Shown here piece by piece: positions 17,908 to 27,433 of a DNA stretch of 64,000 bases; position 1 is the first letter of the stretch, and every line of letters starts with the position of its first letter. The notes below the pieces were generated by a model that was not told the origin of the DNA, ran no database searches, and was given only the letters and a program-made list of their open reading frames with translations. The DNA is from Mesobaculum littorinae (lineage in GTDB: Bacteria; Pseudomonadota; Alphaproteobacteria; Rhodobacterales; Rhodobacteraceae), in assembly GCF_004011175.1 (NCBI RefSeq), contig NZ_RQXX01000001.1, positions 310,001 to 374,000 of the forward strand, read 5' to 3'. The translations under genes and the position numbers were made by a program.

Positions 17908-18900
17908 TCAGCCGTTCAGGATCCGGGCCGCGGCGGGGGCGAAGTAGGTCAGGATGCCGTCGCAGCCGGCGCGCTTGAAGGCCAGCAGGCTTTCCAGCAT
18001 CACCCGGTCGCCATCCAGCCAGCCACGCTCGACCGCGCCCGCCATCATCGCGTATTCGCCCGACACCTGGTAGGCGAAGGTCGGCGCGCCGAAGCTGTCC
18101 TTCACCCTGCGGCAGATGTCGAGATAGGGCATGCCGGGCTTCACCATCACCATGTCAGCGCCCTCGGTCAGGTCACGCTCGACCAGCCGCAGCGCCTCGT
18201 CCGAGTTGGCGGGGTTCATCTGGTAGGTCTTCTTGTCGCCCTTGAGCGCGCCGGACGCGCCCACCGCGTCGCGGAAGGGCCCATAGAAGGCCGAGGCATA
18301 CTTGGCCGAGTAGGACATGATCGACACGCCGTGGTGGCCGTCGCGTTCCAGCGCGGCACGCATCGCGCCGATGCGGCCGTCCATCATGTCCGACGGGCCG
18401 ATGATGTCGGCCCCCGCCTCGGCCTGCGCCAGCGTCATCCGCACCAGCGCCTCGACAGTCTCGTCGTTGACGATCTCTCCGTCGCGGACGATGCCGTCAT
18501 GGCCGTTGGCGTTGTAGGGGTCGAGCGCCACGTCGGTCATCACCGCGATATCGGGCACCGCGTCCTTGATCGCGCGGATCGCGCGGTTCGACAGGTTGTC
18601 GGGGTCCCACGCGGCCTCGCAGGCCTCGGTCTTCAGCCCGGGCTCGATATAGGGGAACAGGCAGACCGCCGGAATGCCCAGCTGCGCGGCCTCTTCGACC
18701 TGCGGCAACAGGCGGTCGATGGTGCGGCGGGTGACCCCGGGCATCGAGGCGATGGGGTCTTCGGCATCCTGCCCCTCGCGCACGAAGACCGGCCAGATCA
18801 GGTCGTCGGTGGACAGCGTGGTTTCGGTGGTCAGCCGGCGCAGGGCGTCGCTGCGGCGAAGGCGGCGAAAGCGGGCGGCGGGGAAGGGGGCGATGGTCAT
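17908..18900 (-). CDS. hemB: Delta-aminolevulinic acid dehydratase (porphobilinogen synthase)
   Basis: A 330-residue enzyme joining two 5-aminolevulinate molecules to porphobilinogen, the second common step of tetrapyrrole synthesis. Seen: the N-terminal arm RRLRRSDALRRL, the strand LIWPVFVREG, the active-site lysines in IMSYSAKYASAFYGPFRDA and MVMVKPGMPYLDI, and FAYQVSGEYAMM. It lacks the Zn cysteine triad, as expected for alphaproteobacterial Mg-type HemB. It lies alone, divergent from the SufBCD-component gene. Confidence 0.96.
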   Translation of the reverse strand: MTIAPFPAARFRRLRRSDALRRLTTETTLSTDDLIWPVFVREGQDAEDPIASMPGVTRRTIDRLLPQVEEAAQLGIPAVCLFPYIEPGLKTEACEAAWDPDNLSNRAIRAIKDAVPDIAVMTDVALDPYNANGHDGIVRDGEIVNDETVEALVRMTLAQAEAGADIIGPSDMMDGRIGAMRAALERDGHHGVSIMSYSAKYASAFYGPFRDAVGASGALKGDKKTYQMNPANSDEALRLVERDLTEGADMVMVKPGMPYLDICRRVKDSFGAPTFAYQVSGEYAMMAGAVERGWLDGDRVMLESLLAFKRAGCDGILTYFAPAAARILNG

Positions 18901-19054
18901 GGCGGGCGAACCTCTCTAGCGTCACGCGGTCGGCATGCGCGGACGCGCCGACACGGGCCCTGCGGTGGCACGGATCGGGGCGCATCTCAAGGGTAGTCAT
19001 TCCCGGCGCCCGCTTATAGGGAGGACGGGGGACGGAAGCGGGAGAGGCCTTCAC

Positions 19055-19582
19055 GTGGACTGGTACGACGCCGTATTCGAACTGATCGACATGCGGTCCT
19101 TTTCGAATTTGTGGTACTGGATCGCGCTGGCCGTCGTGTGGTCGACGACCAGCCACTGGGTCCTGGGCGTGCCCTACGACATGGTCCTGCGCGCCCGCGA
19201 CCACGGCGGCGAGGCCGAGTCCGACCTGCGCGACATGGTCCGCATCAACACCAGCCGCCAGCTTTACATCGCCCAGGTCTCGGGCCTGTGGCTGATCGCG
19301 CTGGTGTCGATGCTGCTGACGGGCCTGGCGATCCTCGGGTTCTTCTACGGGGTCGAGTTCGCGCAGGCGGTGTTCCTGATCGCCCTGCCGATGACCTTTG
19401 TCGGGCTTCTGACGGTGTCGACCGCGCGCGGCATCGTGCAGCACCAGTCCGTCGGCCCCGACCTGCACCGGCGCATGCTGAACCACCGCCGCGCGACGCA
19501 GGTGATCGGCATGGTGTCGATCTTCGTCACGGCGATGTGGGGGATGTACAAGAACCTGGACGTCGGCGCATTCGGGCCGTGA
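19055..19582 (+). CDS. Membrane protein of the 'component of SufBCD complex' family
   Basis: A 175-residue protein with about four transmembrane segments (for example WYWIALAVVWSTTSHWVLGV and LYIAQVSGLWLIALVSMLL). It is of a Rhodobacteraceae-specific family commonly labelled 'component of SufBCD complex' in annotations; that label is by tradition and no experimental role is implied here. The GTG at 19055 is chosen because GGAGAGG ends 7 bp before it and the product then begins (M)DWYDAVFELIDMRSFSNLW, which is the family's usual start. It sits opposite hemB. Confidence 0.75.
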   Translation: MDWYDAVFELIDMRSFSNLWYWIALAVVWSTTSHWVLGVPYDMVLRARDHGGEAESDLRDMVRINTSRQLYIAQVSGLWLIALVSMLLTGLAILGFFYGVEFAQAVFLIALPMTFVGLLTVSTARGIVQHQSVGPDLHRRMLNHRRATQVIGMVSIFVTAMWGMYKNLDVGAFGP

Positions 19583-19993
19583 GGCATCCGTGCCCGTAAA
19601 ACCGTCTAGTGGATGGTGCTCACGCGGATCGCGGGCCCAGGCCCGGGCCGCTTGGCCTCCGCGTGTGGACGGAAACCTGAAACAGCAACGCGCCTTGCCC
19701 GCAAGGGTGTAGCCGTAGAACGTCAGGCAGAGGCCGGGCGAATGATCCGACGCGATACCGTTGCGCGGCGATCAGCTGGCCGTCGCACCTGGTCCTTTCC
19801 TACCGTGAGCGGAGCGCCTGTCGGCGGTGGACGGGCCGCGGGCTGTCCCCTTGGCTCTGCCATGCGGGACGGCGCCGCGCGGGCCGATATCACCCGGGGG
19901 CGGCCGGCGTGCGATCCTCCCCCGCCGGCCGCGCATGACATGGCGCGGCGCGCGCTATTGACACCGGCGTTTCGGCGGTTACCTCACGCCTCC
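19583..19993. other. Intergenic region upstream of mfd
   Basis: A 411-bp stretch. The reading frame of mfd is open through most of it, but the sequence does not resemble Mfd N-termini, so it is taken as non-coding. A TTGACA at 19958-19963 is about 31 bp from the mfd start, close for a -35 element. Nothing else recognised. Confidence 0.4.
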
Positions 19994-22900
19994 ATGACTG
20001 CCCCCTCGCATATTACCGTCGGCGGCGCGCCGGAGGGGTTCGATGCCGCCCTTCTGCGCGACGAACTGGCGAAGACCGGACGCCCGGTGATCCATGTCGC
20101 GCGCGACGACAAGCGGCTGGCCGCGATGGAGGCCGCGCTGGCCTTCTTTGCCCCCGACGTGACGGTGCTGACCTTTCCCGCATGGGATTGCCTGCCCTAT
20201 GACCGGGTGTCGCCCAACGCCGATATCTCGGCCGCGCGGATGGCCACGCTGGCGGCACTGGCGCACGGTATCCCGGGGCGGTTCGTCCTTCTGACCTCGA
20301 TCAACGCCGCGACCCAGCGGGTGCCCGCGCGCGAGGTTCTGCGCGCCGCCTCCTTCGGTGCGGTGGTGGGCGACCGGATCGACGACGGCGAGTTGCGTGG
20401 GTTCCTGTCGCGCATGGGCTTCACGCAGGCGCCCACGGTGATGGAGCCCGGCGACTATGCCGTGCGTGGCGGCATCATCGACATCTACCCACCGGGCGAG
20501 GGCGGTCCGGTGCGGCTGGACCTCTTCGGCGACACGTTGGACGGCGCGCGCCGCTTCGATGCCGACACCCAGCGCACAACGGAAAAGCTGAGCTCGGTCG
20601 AATTGGCGCCTGTGTCCGAGGTGATCCTCGACGACGCGGCCATCGCCCGGTTCCGCCAGAACTACCGGGTCGAGTTCGGGGCCTCGGGCGCCGACGACCC
20701 GCTTTACGAAGCCGTGACCGCGGGGCGCAAGCACGCGGGTATCGAACACTGGCTGCCGTTCTTCCACGAGAAGCTGGAAACGCTCTTCGACTACCTGCCC
20801 GACGCGACCGTGACGCTGGACGACCAGACCGAGCCCATGCGCCTGACGCGGTGGGAGATGATCGAGGACGCCTACGACAACCGGCGCGAAGCGATGGTGT
20901 CGAAAAAGCGGCTCGATACGGTCTACAAGCCCAGCCCCCCGGGCGAGCTCTACCTGTCGCCCGATGCCTGGGACACCACGCTTAAGGGCCGCCGCGTCCT
21001 GTCCTACACCCCGCACCGCCGCGCGAGCGGCCCGGGCGTCATCGACGCCGGCGCGCGCATCGGCCGCGACTTCGCGCCCGAACGCCAGGCTGAGAAGCTG
21101 AGCCTCTTCGGTGCGCTGGCCGAACATGTCGCGGCGAAGCGCAAGACGGGGCAGGTGGTGATCGCCAGCTACTCGGACGGTGCGCGTGAGCGGCTTCAGG
21201 GCCTGCTCGAGGACGAGGACCTGACCGACACGCAGCTGATCGGCGACTGGCGCGACGTGCCCGAGGGCCGCGGCCGCGTGCACCTGGCCGTCTGGGCGCT
21301 GGAACAGGGGTTCGAGACCGAAGACCTGACCGTCATCTCGGAACAGGACGTGCTGGGCGACCGGCTGATCCGCACCACCAAGAAGCGCAAGCGCGCCGAC
21401 AACTTCCTGACCGAGACGCAAAGCCTGTCCGCGGGCGACCTGATCGTTCACGTCGACCACGGCGTCGGCCGGTATCAGGGGCTTGAGGTCGTGCAGGCGC
21501 TGGGCGCCAGCCACGAATGCCTGCTTCTGGAATATGCGGGCGGCGACCGGCTGTACCTGCCTGTCGAGAATATCGAGCTTCTCAGCCGTTACGGGCACGA
21601 GGAGGGGCTTCTCGACAAGCTGGGCGGCGGGGCGTGGCAGGCCAAGAAAGCCCGGCTCAAGGAACGCATCCGCGAGATCGCCGACCGGCTGATCCGCATC
21701 GCCGCCGAACGCCATCTGCGCAAGGGCCCGGTGATGGAGCCGCCCGACGGTGCGTGGGACGCGTTCTCGGCCCGTTTCCCGTACCAGGAAACCGACGATC
21801 AGCTGCGCGCGATCGAGGAGGTGGTCGAGGATCTTTCTTCGGGCACGCCGATGGACCGGCTGATCTGCGGCGACGTCGGCTTCGGCAAGACCGAGGTCGC
21901 GATGCGGGCGGCCTTCGTCGCCGCGATGTCTGGCCGTCAGGTCGCGGTCATCGCGCCGACGACGCTGCTGGCGCGCCAGCATTACAAGGCCTTCGCCGAA
22001 CGCTTCCGCGGCTTCCCAGTCGAGGTGCGGCAGCTGTCGCGCTTCGTTACCGCGAAAGAGGCGGCCGAAGCGCGCGCCCGCGTCGCCGACGGGGCCTGCG
22101 ACATCGTCATCGGCACGCACGCGCTGCTGGCAAAGTCGGTGAGGTTCAGGGATCTGGGACTGCTGATCATCGACGAAGAGCAGCATTTCGGCGTGAACCA
22201 CAAGGAGCGGCTGAAGAGCCTGCGCACCGACGTCCACGTGCTGACGCTGACGGCGACGCCTATCCCGCGCACGCTGCAGCTGTCGCTGACCGGCGTGCGC
22301 GACCTGTCGGTGATCGGCACGCCGCCCGTCGACCGTCTGGCCATCCGCACCTACGTGTCCGAGTTCGACGCAGTCACGGTGCGCGAGGCGCTTTTGCGCG
22401 AACATTACCGCGGCGGGCAGAGCTTCTTCGTGGTCCCCCGCATCACCGACCTGCCCGAGATCGAGGCCTTCCTGTCCGAGGAAGTGCCCGAGATCACCTT
22501 TACCACCGCGCATGGACAGCTTGCCGCGACCGAGCTCGACGACAAGATGAACGCCTTCTACGACGGCAGGTACGATGTGCTGCTGGCGACGACCATCGTG
22601 GAATCGGGGCTCGATATCCCCACGGCTAACACCATGATCGTGCACCGCGCCGACATGTTCGGGCTGGCGCAGCTTTACCAGATCCGCGGGCGCGTGGGCC
22701 GGTCCAAGACCCGCGCCTATGCCTACTTCACGACAAAGCCGAAGGCCAAGCTGACGCCGGGCGCCGACAAGCGGCTCAAGGTGCTGGGTTCGCTCGACAG
22801 TCTTGGCGCGGGCTTCACGCTGGCCAGTCAGGACCTCGACATTCGCGGCGCCGGCAACCTTCTTGGCGAAGAGCAGTCGGGCCAGATCCGCGAGGTGGGC

Positions 22901-23437
22901 TACGAGCTTTACCAGTCGATGCTGGAAGAGGCGATCGCCAAGATCAAGTCGGGCGAGATCGAGGGGCTGTCGGAGACCGACGAGCAGTGGGCGCCGCAGA
23001 TCAATCTCGGCGTTTCGGTCCTGATCCCCGAGGACTACGTGCCCGACCTCGACGTGCGGCTGGGGCTTTACCGGCGTCTGTCGGGGCTGACCACGAAGGT
23101 CGAGCTGGAAGGCTTCGCGGCCGAGCTGATCGACCGTTTCGGCAAGCTGCCGAAAGAGGTGAACACGCTGCTTCTGGTGGTGCGGATCAAGGCCGAGTGC
23201 AAGAAGGCCGGGATTGCCAAGCTGGACGCGGGCCCGAAGGGCGCGACGATCCAGTTCCACAACGACAAGTTCGCCAACCCCAAGGGTCTGGTCGAGTTCG
23301 TCAACGCCCAGAAGGGCGAGGCGAAGGTCAAGGACAACAAGATCGTGGTGCGCCGCGACTGGGAGAAGACGCCCGAGAAGATCAAGGGCGCCTTTGCCAT
23401 CGCCCAGGACCTGGCCCGGCACGCGCGGGCCGACTAG
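19994..23437 (+). CDS. mfd: Transcription-repair coupling factor
   Basis: A 1147-residue SF2 translocase that removes stalled RNA polymerase and recruits UvrA. Seen in order: UvrB-like N-terminal module with FFAPDVTVLTFPAWDCLPYD; RNA polymerase-interacting domain with GDLIVHVDHGVGRYQGLEVV; helicase motif I ICGDVGFGKTEVAMRAAFVA; motif II LLIIDEEQHFGV; motif III-region TLTATPIPRTLQLSLTGVRD; TIVESGLDIP and the QLYQIRGRVGRSKTRAYAYF motif; then the C-terminal TRCF domain. ATG 19994 is chosen because it gives the family's usual length. Followed by a short tandem repeat. Confidence 0.96.
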   Translation: MTAPSHITVGGAPEGFDAALLRDELAKTGRPVIHVARDDKRLAAMEAALAFFAPDVTVLTFPAWDCLPYDRVSPNADISAARMATLAALAHGIPGRFVLLTSINAATQRVPAREVLRAASFGAVVGDRIDDGELRGFLSRMGFTQAPTVMEPGDYAVRGGIIDIYPPGEGGPVRLDLFGDTLDGARRFDADTQRTTEKLSSVELAPVSEVILDDAAIARFRQNYRVEFGASGADDPLYEAVTAGRKHAGIEHWLPFFHEKLETLFDYLPDATVTLDDQTEPMRLTRWEMIEDAYDNRREAMVSKKRLDTVYKPSPPGELYLSPDAWDTTLKGRRVLSYTPHRRASGPGVIDAGARIGRDFAPERQAEKLSLFGALAEHVAAKRKTGQVVIASYSDGARERLQGLLEDEDLTDTQLIGDWRDVPEGRGRVHLAVWALEQGFETEDLTVISEQDVLGDRLIRTTKKRKRADNFLTETQSLSAGDLIVHVDHGVGRYQGLEVVQALGASHECLLLEYAGGDRLYLPVENIELLSRYGHEEGLLDKLGGGAWQAKKARLKERIREIADRLIRIAAERHLRKGPVMEPPDGAWDAFSARFPYQETDDQLRAIEEVVEDLSSGTPMDRLICGDVGFGKTEVAMRAAFVAAMSGRQVAVIAPTTLLARQHYKAFAERFRGFPVEVRQLSRFVTAKEAAEARARVADGACDIVIGTHALLAKSVRFRDLGLLIIDEEQHFGVNHKERLKSLRTDVHVLTLTATPIPRTLQLSLTGVRDLSVIGTPPVDRLAIRTYVSEFDAVTVREALLREHYRGGQSFFVVPRITDLPEIEAFLSEEVPEITFTTAHGQLAATELDDKMNAFYDGRYDVLLATTIVESGLDIPTANTMIVHRADMFGLAQLYQIRGRVGRSKTRAYAYFTTKPKAKLTPGADKRLKVLGSLDSLGAGFTLASQDLDIRGAGNLLGEEQSGQIREVGYELYQSMLEEAIAKIKSGEIEGLSETDEQWAPQINLGVSVLIPEDYVPDLDVRLGLYRRLSGLTTKVELEGFAAELIDRFGKLPKEVNTLLLVVRIKAECKKAGIAKLDAGPKGATIQFHNDKFANPKGLVEFVNAQKGEAKVKDNKIVVRRDWEKTPEKIKGAFAIAQDLARHARAD

Positions 23438-23524
23438 GCTCTCGCGCCGCCTTTTGCTGAACGTCCCGCCGGCATGAGGCTGGCGGGCAAAGTCAGGGGC
23501 AAAATCGGGGGCGGCAGAGTCGAC

Positions 23525-23565
23525 GAGCAGGGTCGGCGGAGCAGGGTCGGCTGAGCAGGGTCGGG
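23525..23565. repeat. Three tandem copies of a 14-bp unit
   Basis: GAGCAGGGTCGGC(N) occurs three times in tandem just after mfd (23525, 23539, 23553). It is non-coding and possibly a slippage product. Confidence 0.6.
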
Positions 23566-23672
23566 ACCCGGGGCTCACCAAAAGGCCGGCATCGCCCTCA
23601 GGGCGCTGCCACGCCGTTACAGCGGCGGCCTGGCGGGCCCGAAGACGCGCGAGGCCCGGGCCAGGGCGCCCG

Positions 23673-24902
23673 TCAGTGACGGACGACCTTCTTCGGGGCG
23701 GGGTCGGCGCGCCGGGCGCTCCACATCAGCAGCCAGGCCAGGCCCGAGCAGCAGAACACCCCGATCATCAGCGGCGCCACGGTGCCGTTGAAGGCCAGCC
23801 CGATCGGGATCGCCAGGATCACCGCGCCCACCGTCGACACCGCCCCGATCACGGACGAGGCGAGCCCCGCGATGTGGCCCAAGGGTTCCAGCGCCAGCGC
23901 GTTGAGGTTGCCGAAGGTCAGCCCGGCCATGAAGAACACGGTTACCGACCAGACGAAGAACAGCGGAAAGGCCAGCGCCTCGGGCACGGCGCCGGAAAGC
24001 GTCAGCACCAGAACAACCGCCGAAAGCACCGTCTGAGTCGAATAGGCGGCGATCGCCAGGCGCCGCATCCCCAGCCGCATCACCAGCGTCGCGTTCAGGA
24101 TCGTTCCGGCCCCCGACAGCAGGCCCGAGCAGAGAAACCAGATCGGAAAACTGTCGGTGATGCCGTAGATCTCTTCGTAGACCGGCTGAACCGAGCTCAG
24201 GAACGCGAACATCTGGCCGAAGCCTAGCGTCAGCACGGCGATGTAGATCAGCACCATCCGGTGCGACAGCACCTCGCGCAGCGCGGACCAGAGCGTCGCC
24301 ACCCCCAGCGCCCGCCGCTTTTCGGGCGGCAGCGTTTCGGGCTGGCGCAGCGTCACCCAGGTCGACCCGATCAGCGCGAAGACGATGAAGGCCACGAAGA
24401 TCGCGCGCCAGCCGAAATTGGCGATGATGATCGAGCCTACGAAGGGCGAGGCGGCGGGAACCATGACGAAGATCATCATCACGAAGGACATGATCTGCGC
24501 CATCTGGCGACCCGCGAAGATGTCCCGCACCATCGCCAGCGACACCACCCGCGGTGCCGCCGCGCCAAGGCCCTGCACCACGCGCACGGCCAGCAGCAGT
24601 TCGAGGCTTTGCGCGAAGATCGCGGCGACCGAGGCGACGATGTAGAGCGCGACGCCCGCGATGATCGTCGCCTTGCGGCCGAAGGCATCGGACAGCGGTC
24701 CGACGACCAGCGTGCCCAGCCCCATGCCGAACAGGAACGAGGTCAGGATCAGCTGCGCGCGGTTGACGTTATCGGGTGTCAGCGTCTCGGCGATCTCGGG
24801 CAGCGCCGGCAGCATCGAGTCGATGGAAAAGGCGACCGTGGCGAAAAGCGCCGCGATCATGGCGATGAATTCGGGGCGCGACAGCGCGCGTCCCCCGCTC
24901 AT
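23673..24902 (-). CDS. Multidrug efflux MFS transporter, Bcr/CflA family (second copy)
   Basis: A 409-residue, 12-helix major facilitator. The N-terminal helix carries FSIDSMLPALPEIAETL, followed by the motif A-type loop LVVGPLSDAFGRKATI, the motif B-like RVVQGLGAAAPRVVSLAMVR, and motif C-type FVMMIFVMVPAASPFVG. It belongs to the same family as the exporter at 2730-3965 but is only distantly similar to it. It is convergent with mfd and stands alone. A likely role is proton-driven export of hydrophobic compounds; substrate unknown. Confidence 0.88.
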   Translation of the reverse strand: MSGGRALSRPEFIAMIAALFATVAFSIDSMLPALPEIAETLTPDNVNRAQLILTSFLFGMGLGTLVVGPLSDAFGRKATIIAGVALYIVASVAAIFAQSLELLLAVRVVQGLGAAAPRVVSLAMVRDIFAGRQMAQIMSFVMMIFVMVPAASPFVGSIIIANFGWRAIFVAFIVFALIGSTWVTLRQPETLPPEKRRALGVATLWSALREVLSHRMVLIYIAVLTLGFGQMFAFLSSVQPVYEEIYGITDSFPIWFLCSGLLSGAGTILNATLVMRLGMRRLAIAAYSTQTVLSAVVLVLTLSGAVPEALAFPLFFVWSVTVFFMAGLTFGNLNALALEPLGHIAGLASSVIGAVSTVGAVILAIPIGLAFNGTVAPLMIGVFCCSGLAWLLMWSARRADPAPKKVVRH

Positions 24903-25356
24903 GCAGGGGCCGCCGTGTTAGGCGCGCGGCCTGTCGCGGGCTGGGCGAGGCATGGCACGCCGTGGTGAAGGGGCAGGGTCAATGGTTCGGTCCAATACGT
25001 CAGGGATGGGAAGCTGCCCGGCACTCGGGGAGCGGGCAAAGAACGGAGCCCGGGATAGCTGCCCGGTGGGACGGCAGCCGGGGCTCGGAAGAAAAGGATG
25101 GCCCCGGGTGTGACCGCAAGGCGGGCGCGGTGCGGGGGATGTGCGGCGCCGCTCCGCCCGACGATGCGATGCAGTCGCACGCCGTTCGTGCAGCGCGGGC
25201 GCGGTGCGAGAGGATGACCCGGAAATCTGCCCCCTGCCTCAGCCCCGAGGCGGGGAGCGTTCCGGCAGGCTCCTCCGACGCGCCCGGATTCGGGCCGAGC
25301 GCGGGCCCCGCGGGCGGTTGGCCCTTTTGCAGGCGCGCGGGTGACGGGCCGGGCCG
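24903..25356. other. Intergenic region, no gene recognised
   Basis: A 454-bp GC-rich stretch between the exporter gene and the DsbA-family gene. Open frames exist on both strands, but none has a ribosome-binding site and a familiar product. It would hold the exporter promoter at its left edge. Confidence 0.4.
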
Positions 25357-26043
25357 TCACTGCGTCGGCCCATTGGCCCCGGGCGCATCGCCGGTGACGG
25401 TACCGGGCTGCGGGGCGCCCTGACCGGTGATCTCGGCGATGACGTCAAGCCACAGCTCGGCCGGCTGCGCCCCGGGCACGGCCTGGCGTTCGCCGACGAT
25501 GAAGGTCGGCACGCCGGTCACGCCGCGATCGCGGGCATGGGCATCGCGGGCGCGGATCGACTCGGCATCCGCGTCGGTGGCCAGAAGCCGTGCGACCATC
25601 GCCCGGTCCATGCCGGCATCCTCGGCGATGTCGGCCAGCACGTCGGGGTCTCCGATATCGCGCCCCTGCCGGAAATACGCGGCGAACAGCCGGTCGACGA
25701 CCATGCCCTGCCGCCCGTCCAGCCCGGCCCAGTGGATCAGCCGGTGCGCGTCCAGCGTGTTGGGCGTGACCGTGATCGCCGCCCAGTCGATCGTCAGCCC
25801 GGCTTCGGCCGCGCGCGCGTCGATCTGCGCCTGGATCTCGGCGGCGCGGTCGGGACCGCCCAGCTTTTCCGCAAGGTGGGCGGCACGGTCGCGGCCGCCC
25901 GCCTCCATGTCGGGGTTCAGCTGGAAGGGATGCCATTCGATGTCGAAGGGATGGTCCGGCCGTTCGGTCAGGGCGCGGTCCAGCAGGGCCTTGCCGATAT
26001 AGCACCAGGGGCAGACGGGATCGGAAAGGATGTCGAGCTTCAT
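25357..26043 (-). CDS. DsbA family oxidoreductase (FrnE-like)
   Basis: A 228-residue thioredoxin-fold protein with the active-site motif CPWC in LDILSDPVCPWCYIGKALLD and the cis-proline region RGVTGVPTFIVGE. There is no signal peptide, so it is cytoplasmic, as are FrnE/2-hydroxychromene-2-carboxylate isomerase-like members that act as thiol-disulfide oxidoreductases in stress. The last 20 or so residues (GQGAPQPGTVTGDAPGANG) are a low-complexity tail not typical of the family. It stands alone, and substrates are unknown. Confidence 0.88.
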   Translation of the reverse strand: MKLDILSDPVCPWCYIGKALLDRALTERPDHPFDIEWHPFQLNPDMEAGGRDRAAHLAEKLGGPDRAAEIQAQIDARAAEAGLTIDWAAITVTPNTLDAHRLIHWAGLDGRQGMVVDRLFAAYFRQGRDIGDPDVLADIAEDAGMDRAMVARLLATDADAESIRARDAHARDRGVTGVPTFIVGERQAVPGAQPAELWLDVIAEITGQGAPQPGTVTGDAPGANGPTQ

Positions 26044-26323
26044 CTGGGGCCTCCGGGTCGGGCATGGCAGGGAGGGCGGGCAGGGGCCGGTCGTCCGGTC
26101 GGAAGGTCGCCGGGACCGGGTGCGGCCTGTCGGTCCCGCCCGTCACCGGCGCCAGATAGGCCTATGCAGCGGCGCTGTCCACCACGCCGGGGCAGGGGGC
26201 GCGCCAAATGGCCTGCAGGGGCCATGTGCATCGGTGCGAAACCGGCCCCGCCAGATGATCATGATGTGCGCGCCGCGCGGACCGGTCTGCCCGTGGCAAC
26301 GCCCCGCGGGCCGATCGCAAGGA

Positions 26324-26824
26324 TCAGGCGGCGGCGCGAACGGGGGCCGGCACGCCTATTTCCAGACCCTCGGCATAGACGATCTGCGCGGTCTCGAAGA
26401 CCAGCGACAGCAGGGTCCGCGCCGCTCCGGGCGCCAGCCGTTCGATGGCCCCTCCGCCGGCCAGCCGCCCCCCGGCCACCAGCGCGGCAGGGCGGTCGTA
26501 GATCGCACGCGCCCGCCAGCCCCGGAAGAGCAGGGGCGTGGCGGGGCTGATCACGCAGGGTCGCATCGGCAGGTCGTGCCCGAAGGTGCCCGGGTTGATC
26601 CGGCAGAGGCTCAGCCCCGTGGCCTGGCGCGTCTCGATCGCGGTCAGGGCGCGCAAGCCGTCGCGGGTGACGATGCGGTCCCCCGCGCCCAGGAACTCGA
26701 CCGGGATCAGGCCCTCGGCGGTGAGGATACGCACGCCCGGGGCGAAGCCCGAGACGCGGTCGGCGCAGGCCCGCCCGGGCGAGGCGCCGGTCCATGTCGA
26801 CGGGCGGTTCAGGGGGCGCGTCAT
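26324..26824 (-). CDS. Hint-domain (Hedgehog/intein-type) protein lacking the catalytic cysteine
   Basis: A 166-residue protein. FAPGVRILTAEGLIPVEFLG followed by AGDRIVTRDG matches the start of the Hint_2 domain common in Rhodobacteraceae (CFTPGTRIxTxxGxxPVExLxxGDxVxTxDxG). At the position of the nucleophilic Cys there is Gly (SGFAPG), and the later SPATPLLFRG stands where active domains have SPxHR, so autoprocessing is not expected. In this genus group Hint domains are usually part of larger secreted proteins; here it stands alone. The ATG at 26824 has AAGGAAG about 9 bp upstream. Confidence 0.7.
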   Translation of the reverse strand: MTRPLNRPSTWTGASPGRACADRVSGFAPGVRILTAEGLIPVEFLGAGDRIVTRDGLRALTAIETRQATGLSLCRINPGTFGHDLPMRPCVISPATPLLFRGWRARAIYDRPAALVAGGRLAGGGAIERLAPGAARTLLSLVFETAQIVYAEGLEIGVPAPVRAAA

Positions 26825-27275
26825 GACTCGTCTTCCTTTGCCGTTCGCTGCGATCACGCCGTGCGAATATGGCGATTTCGCGGCGCCGTCTGCGGCAATT
26901 CCGGGGCGATGAGAGGTCCCGCCGACAGCCCGTCGATAGCAGCTTTGCCGAAATGCGCAGGCGAACCGGATCGTCTCGGCAGGGTGCGACGCCCGAACGG
27001 CCCGCCCGCTCGGTGATGGCCAGCCACGCTGCGATGATCGCCTCGTCGTCTTCCGTGGTGGCGGACTTTCGGATGGTGCCGGGGACTGCCCGATGGAGTG
27101 ATGGCTCCGACAGTACCCCGGGCCCCAGCTCCGGGGCGCGCCGGCGGCGCCAAGGCGTCTTGCATCGCGGGGCGCTCCTGCGTATCACCTTCGGACGATC
27201 CGGTCGGGGGGGCGCAGCTCTCGCCGCCGGGATCGCGACGCGGGTGCAGCCGTTTTTGCGATGGCCCCGGGTCCT

Positions 27276-27360
27276 GCGGGTGTGGCGGAACTGGTAGACG
27301 CACCAGATTTAGGTTCTGGCGCCGCGAGGCGTGGAGGTTCGAGTCCTCTCACCCGCACCA
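27276..27360 (+). tRNA. tRNA-Leu (anticodon UAG), CCA encoded
   Basis: Acceptor stem GCGGGTG pairs with CACCCGC, followed by A and an encoded CCA at 27358-27360. The anticodon stem CCAGA/TCTGG closes the loop TTTAGGT, giving anticodon TAG, and the long variable arm (GGCGCCGCGAGGCGT) is that of a class II tRNA. The T arm is GGAGG TTCGAGT CCTCT. The gene serves as the integration site of the island that follows; the 3' half is duplicated at 51896-51936. Confidence 0.95.
27319..27359 (+). repeat. attL: tRNA-Leu 3' end, left boundary of the genomic island
   Basis: 41-bp segment of the tRNA gene (variable arm, T arm, acceptor 3' strand) repeated in direct orientation at 51896-51936 with 39 of 41 bases identical. 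It lies immediately before the integrase gene, the classical layout of tRNA-targeted islands. Confidence 0.88.
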
Positions 27361-27433
27361 TTTTGACTTTCAATGGAAAATTCCTGAACTGGAATCGCTG
27401 TGCCCAGATCGAGTGGCCGAGTTTGGCACTTTG

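Noticed and set aside
19979-23581. 1200-codon open frame antisense to mfd
   Set aside because: Arises from strong GC codon bias; the plus strand encodes all Mfd motifs, the antisense product is low-complexity and has no family resemblance.
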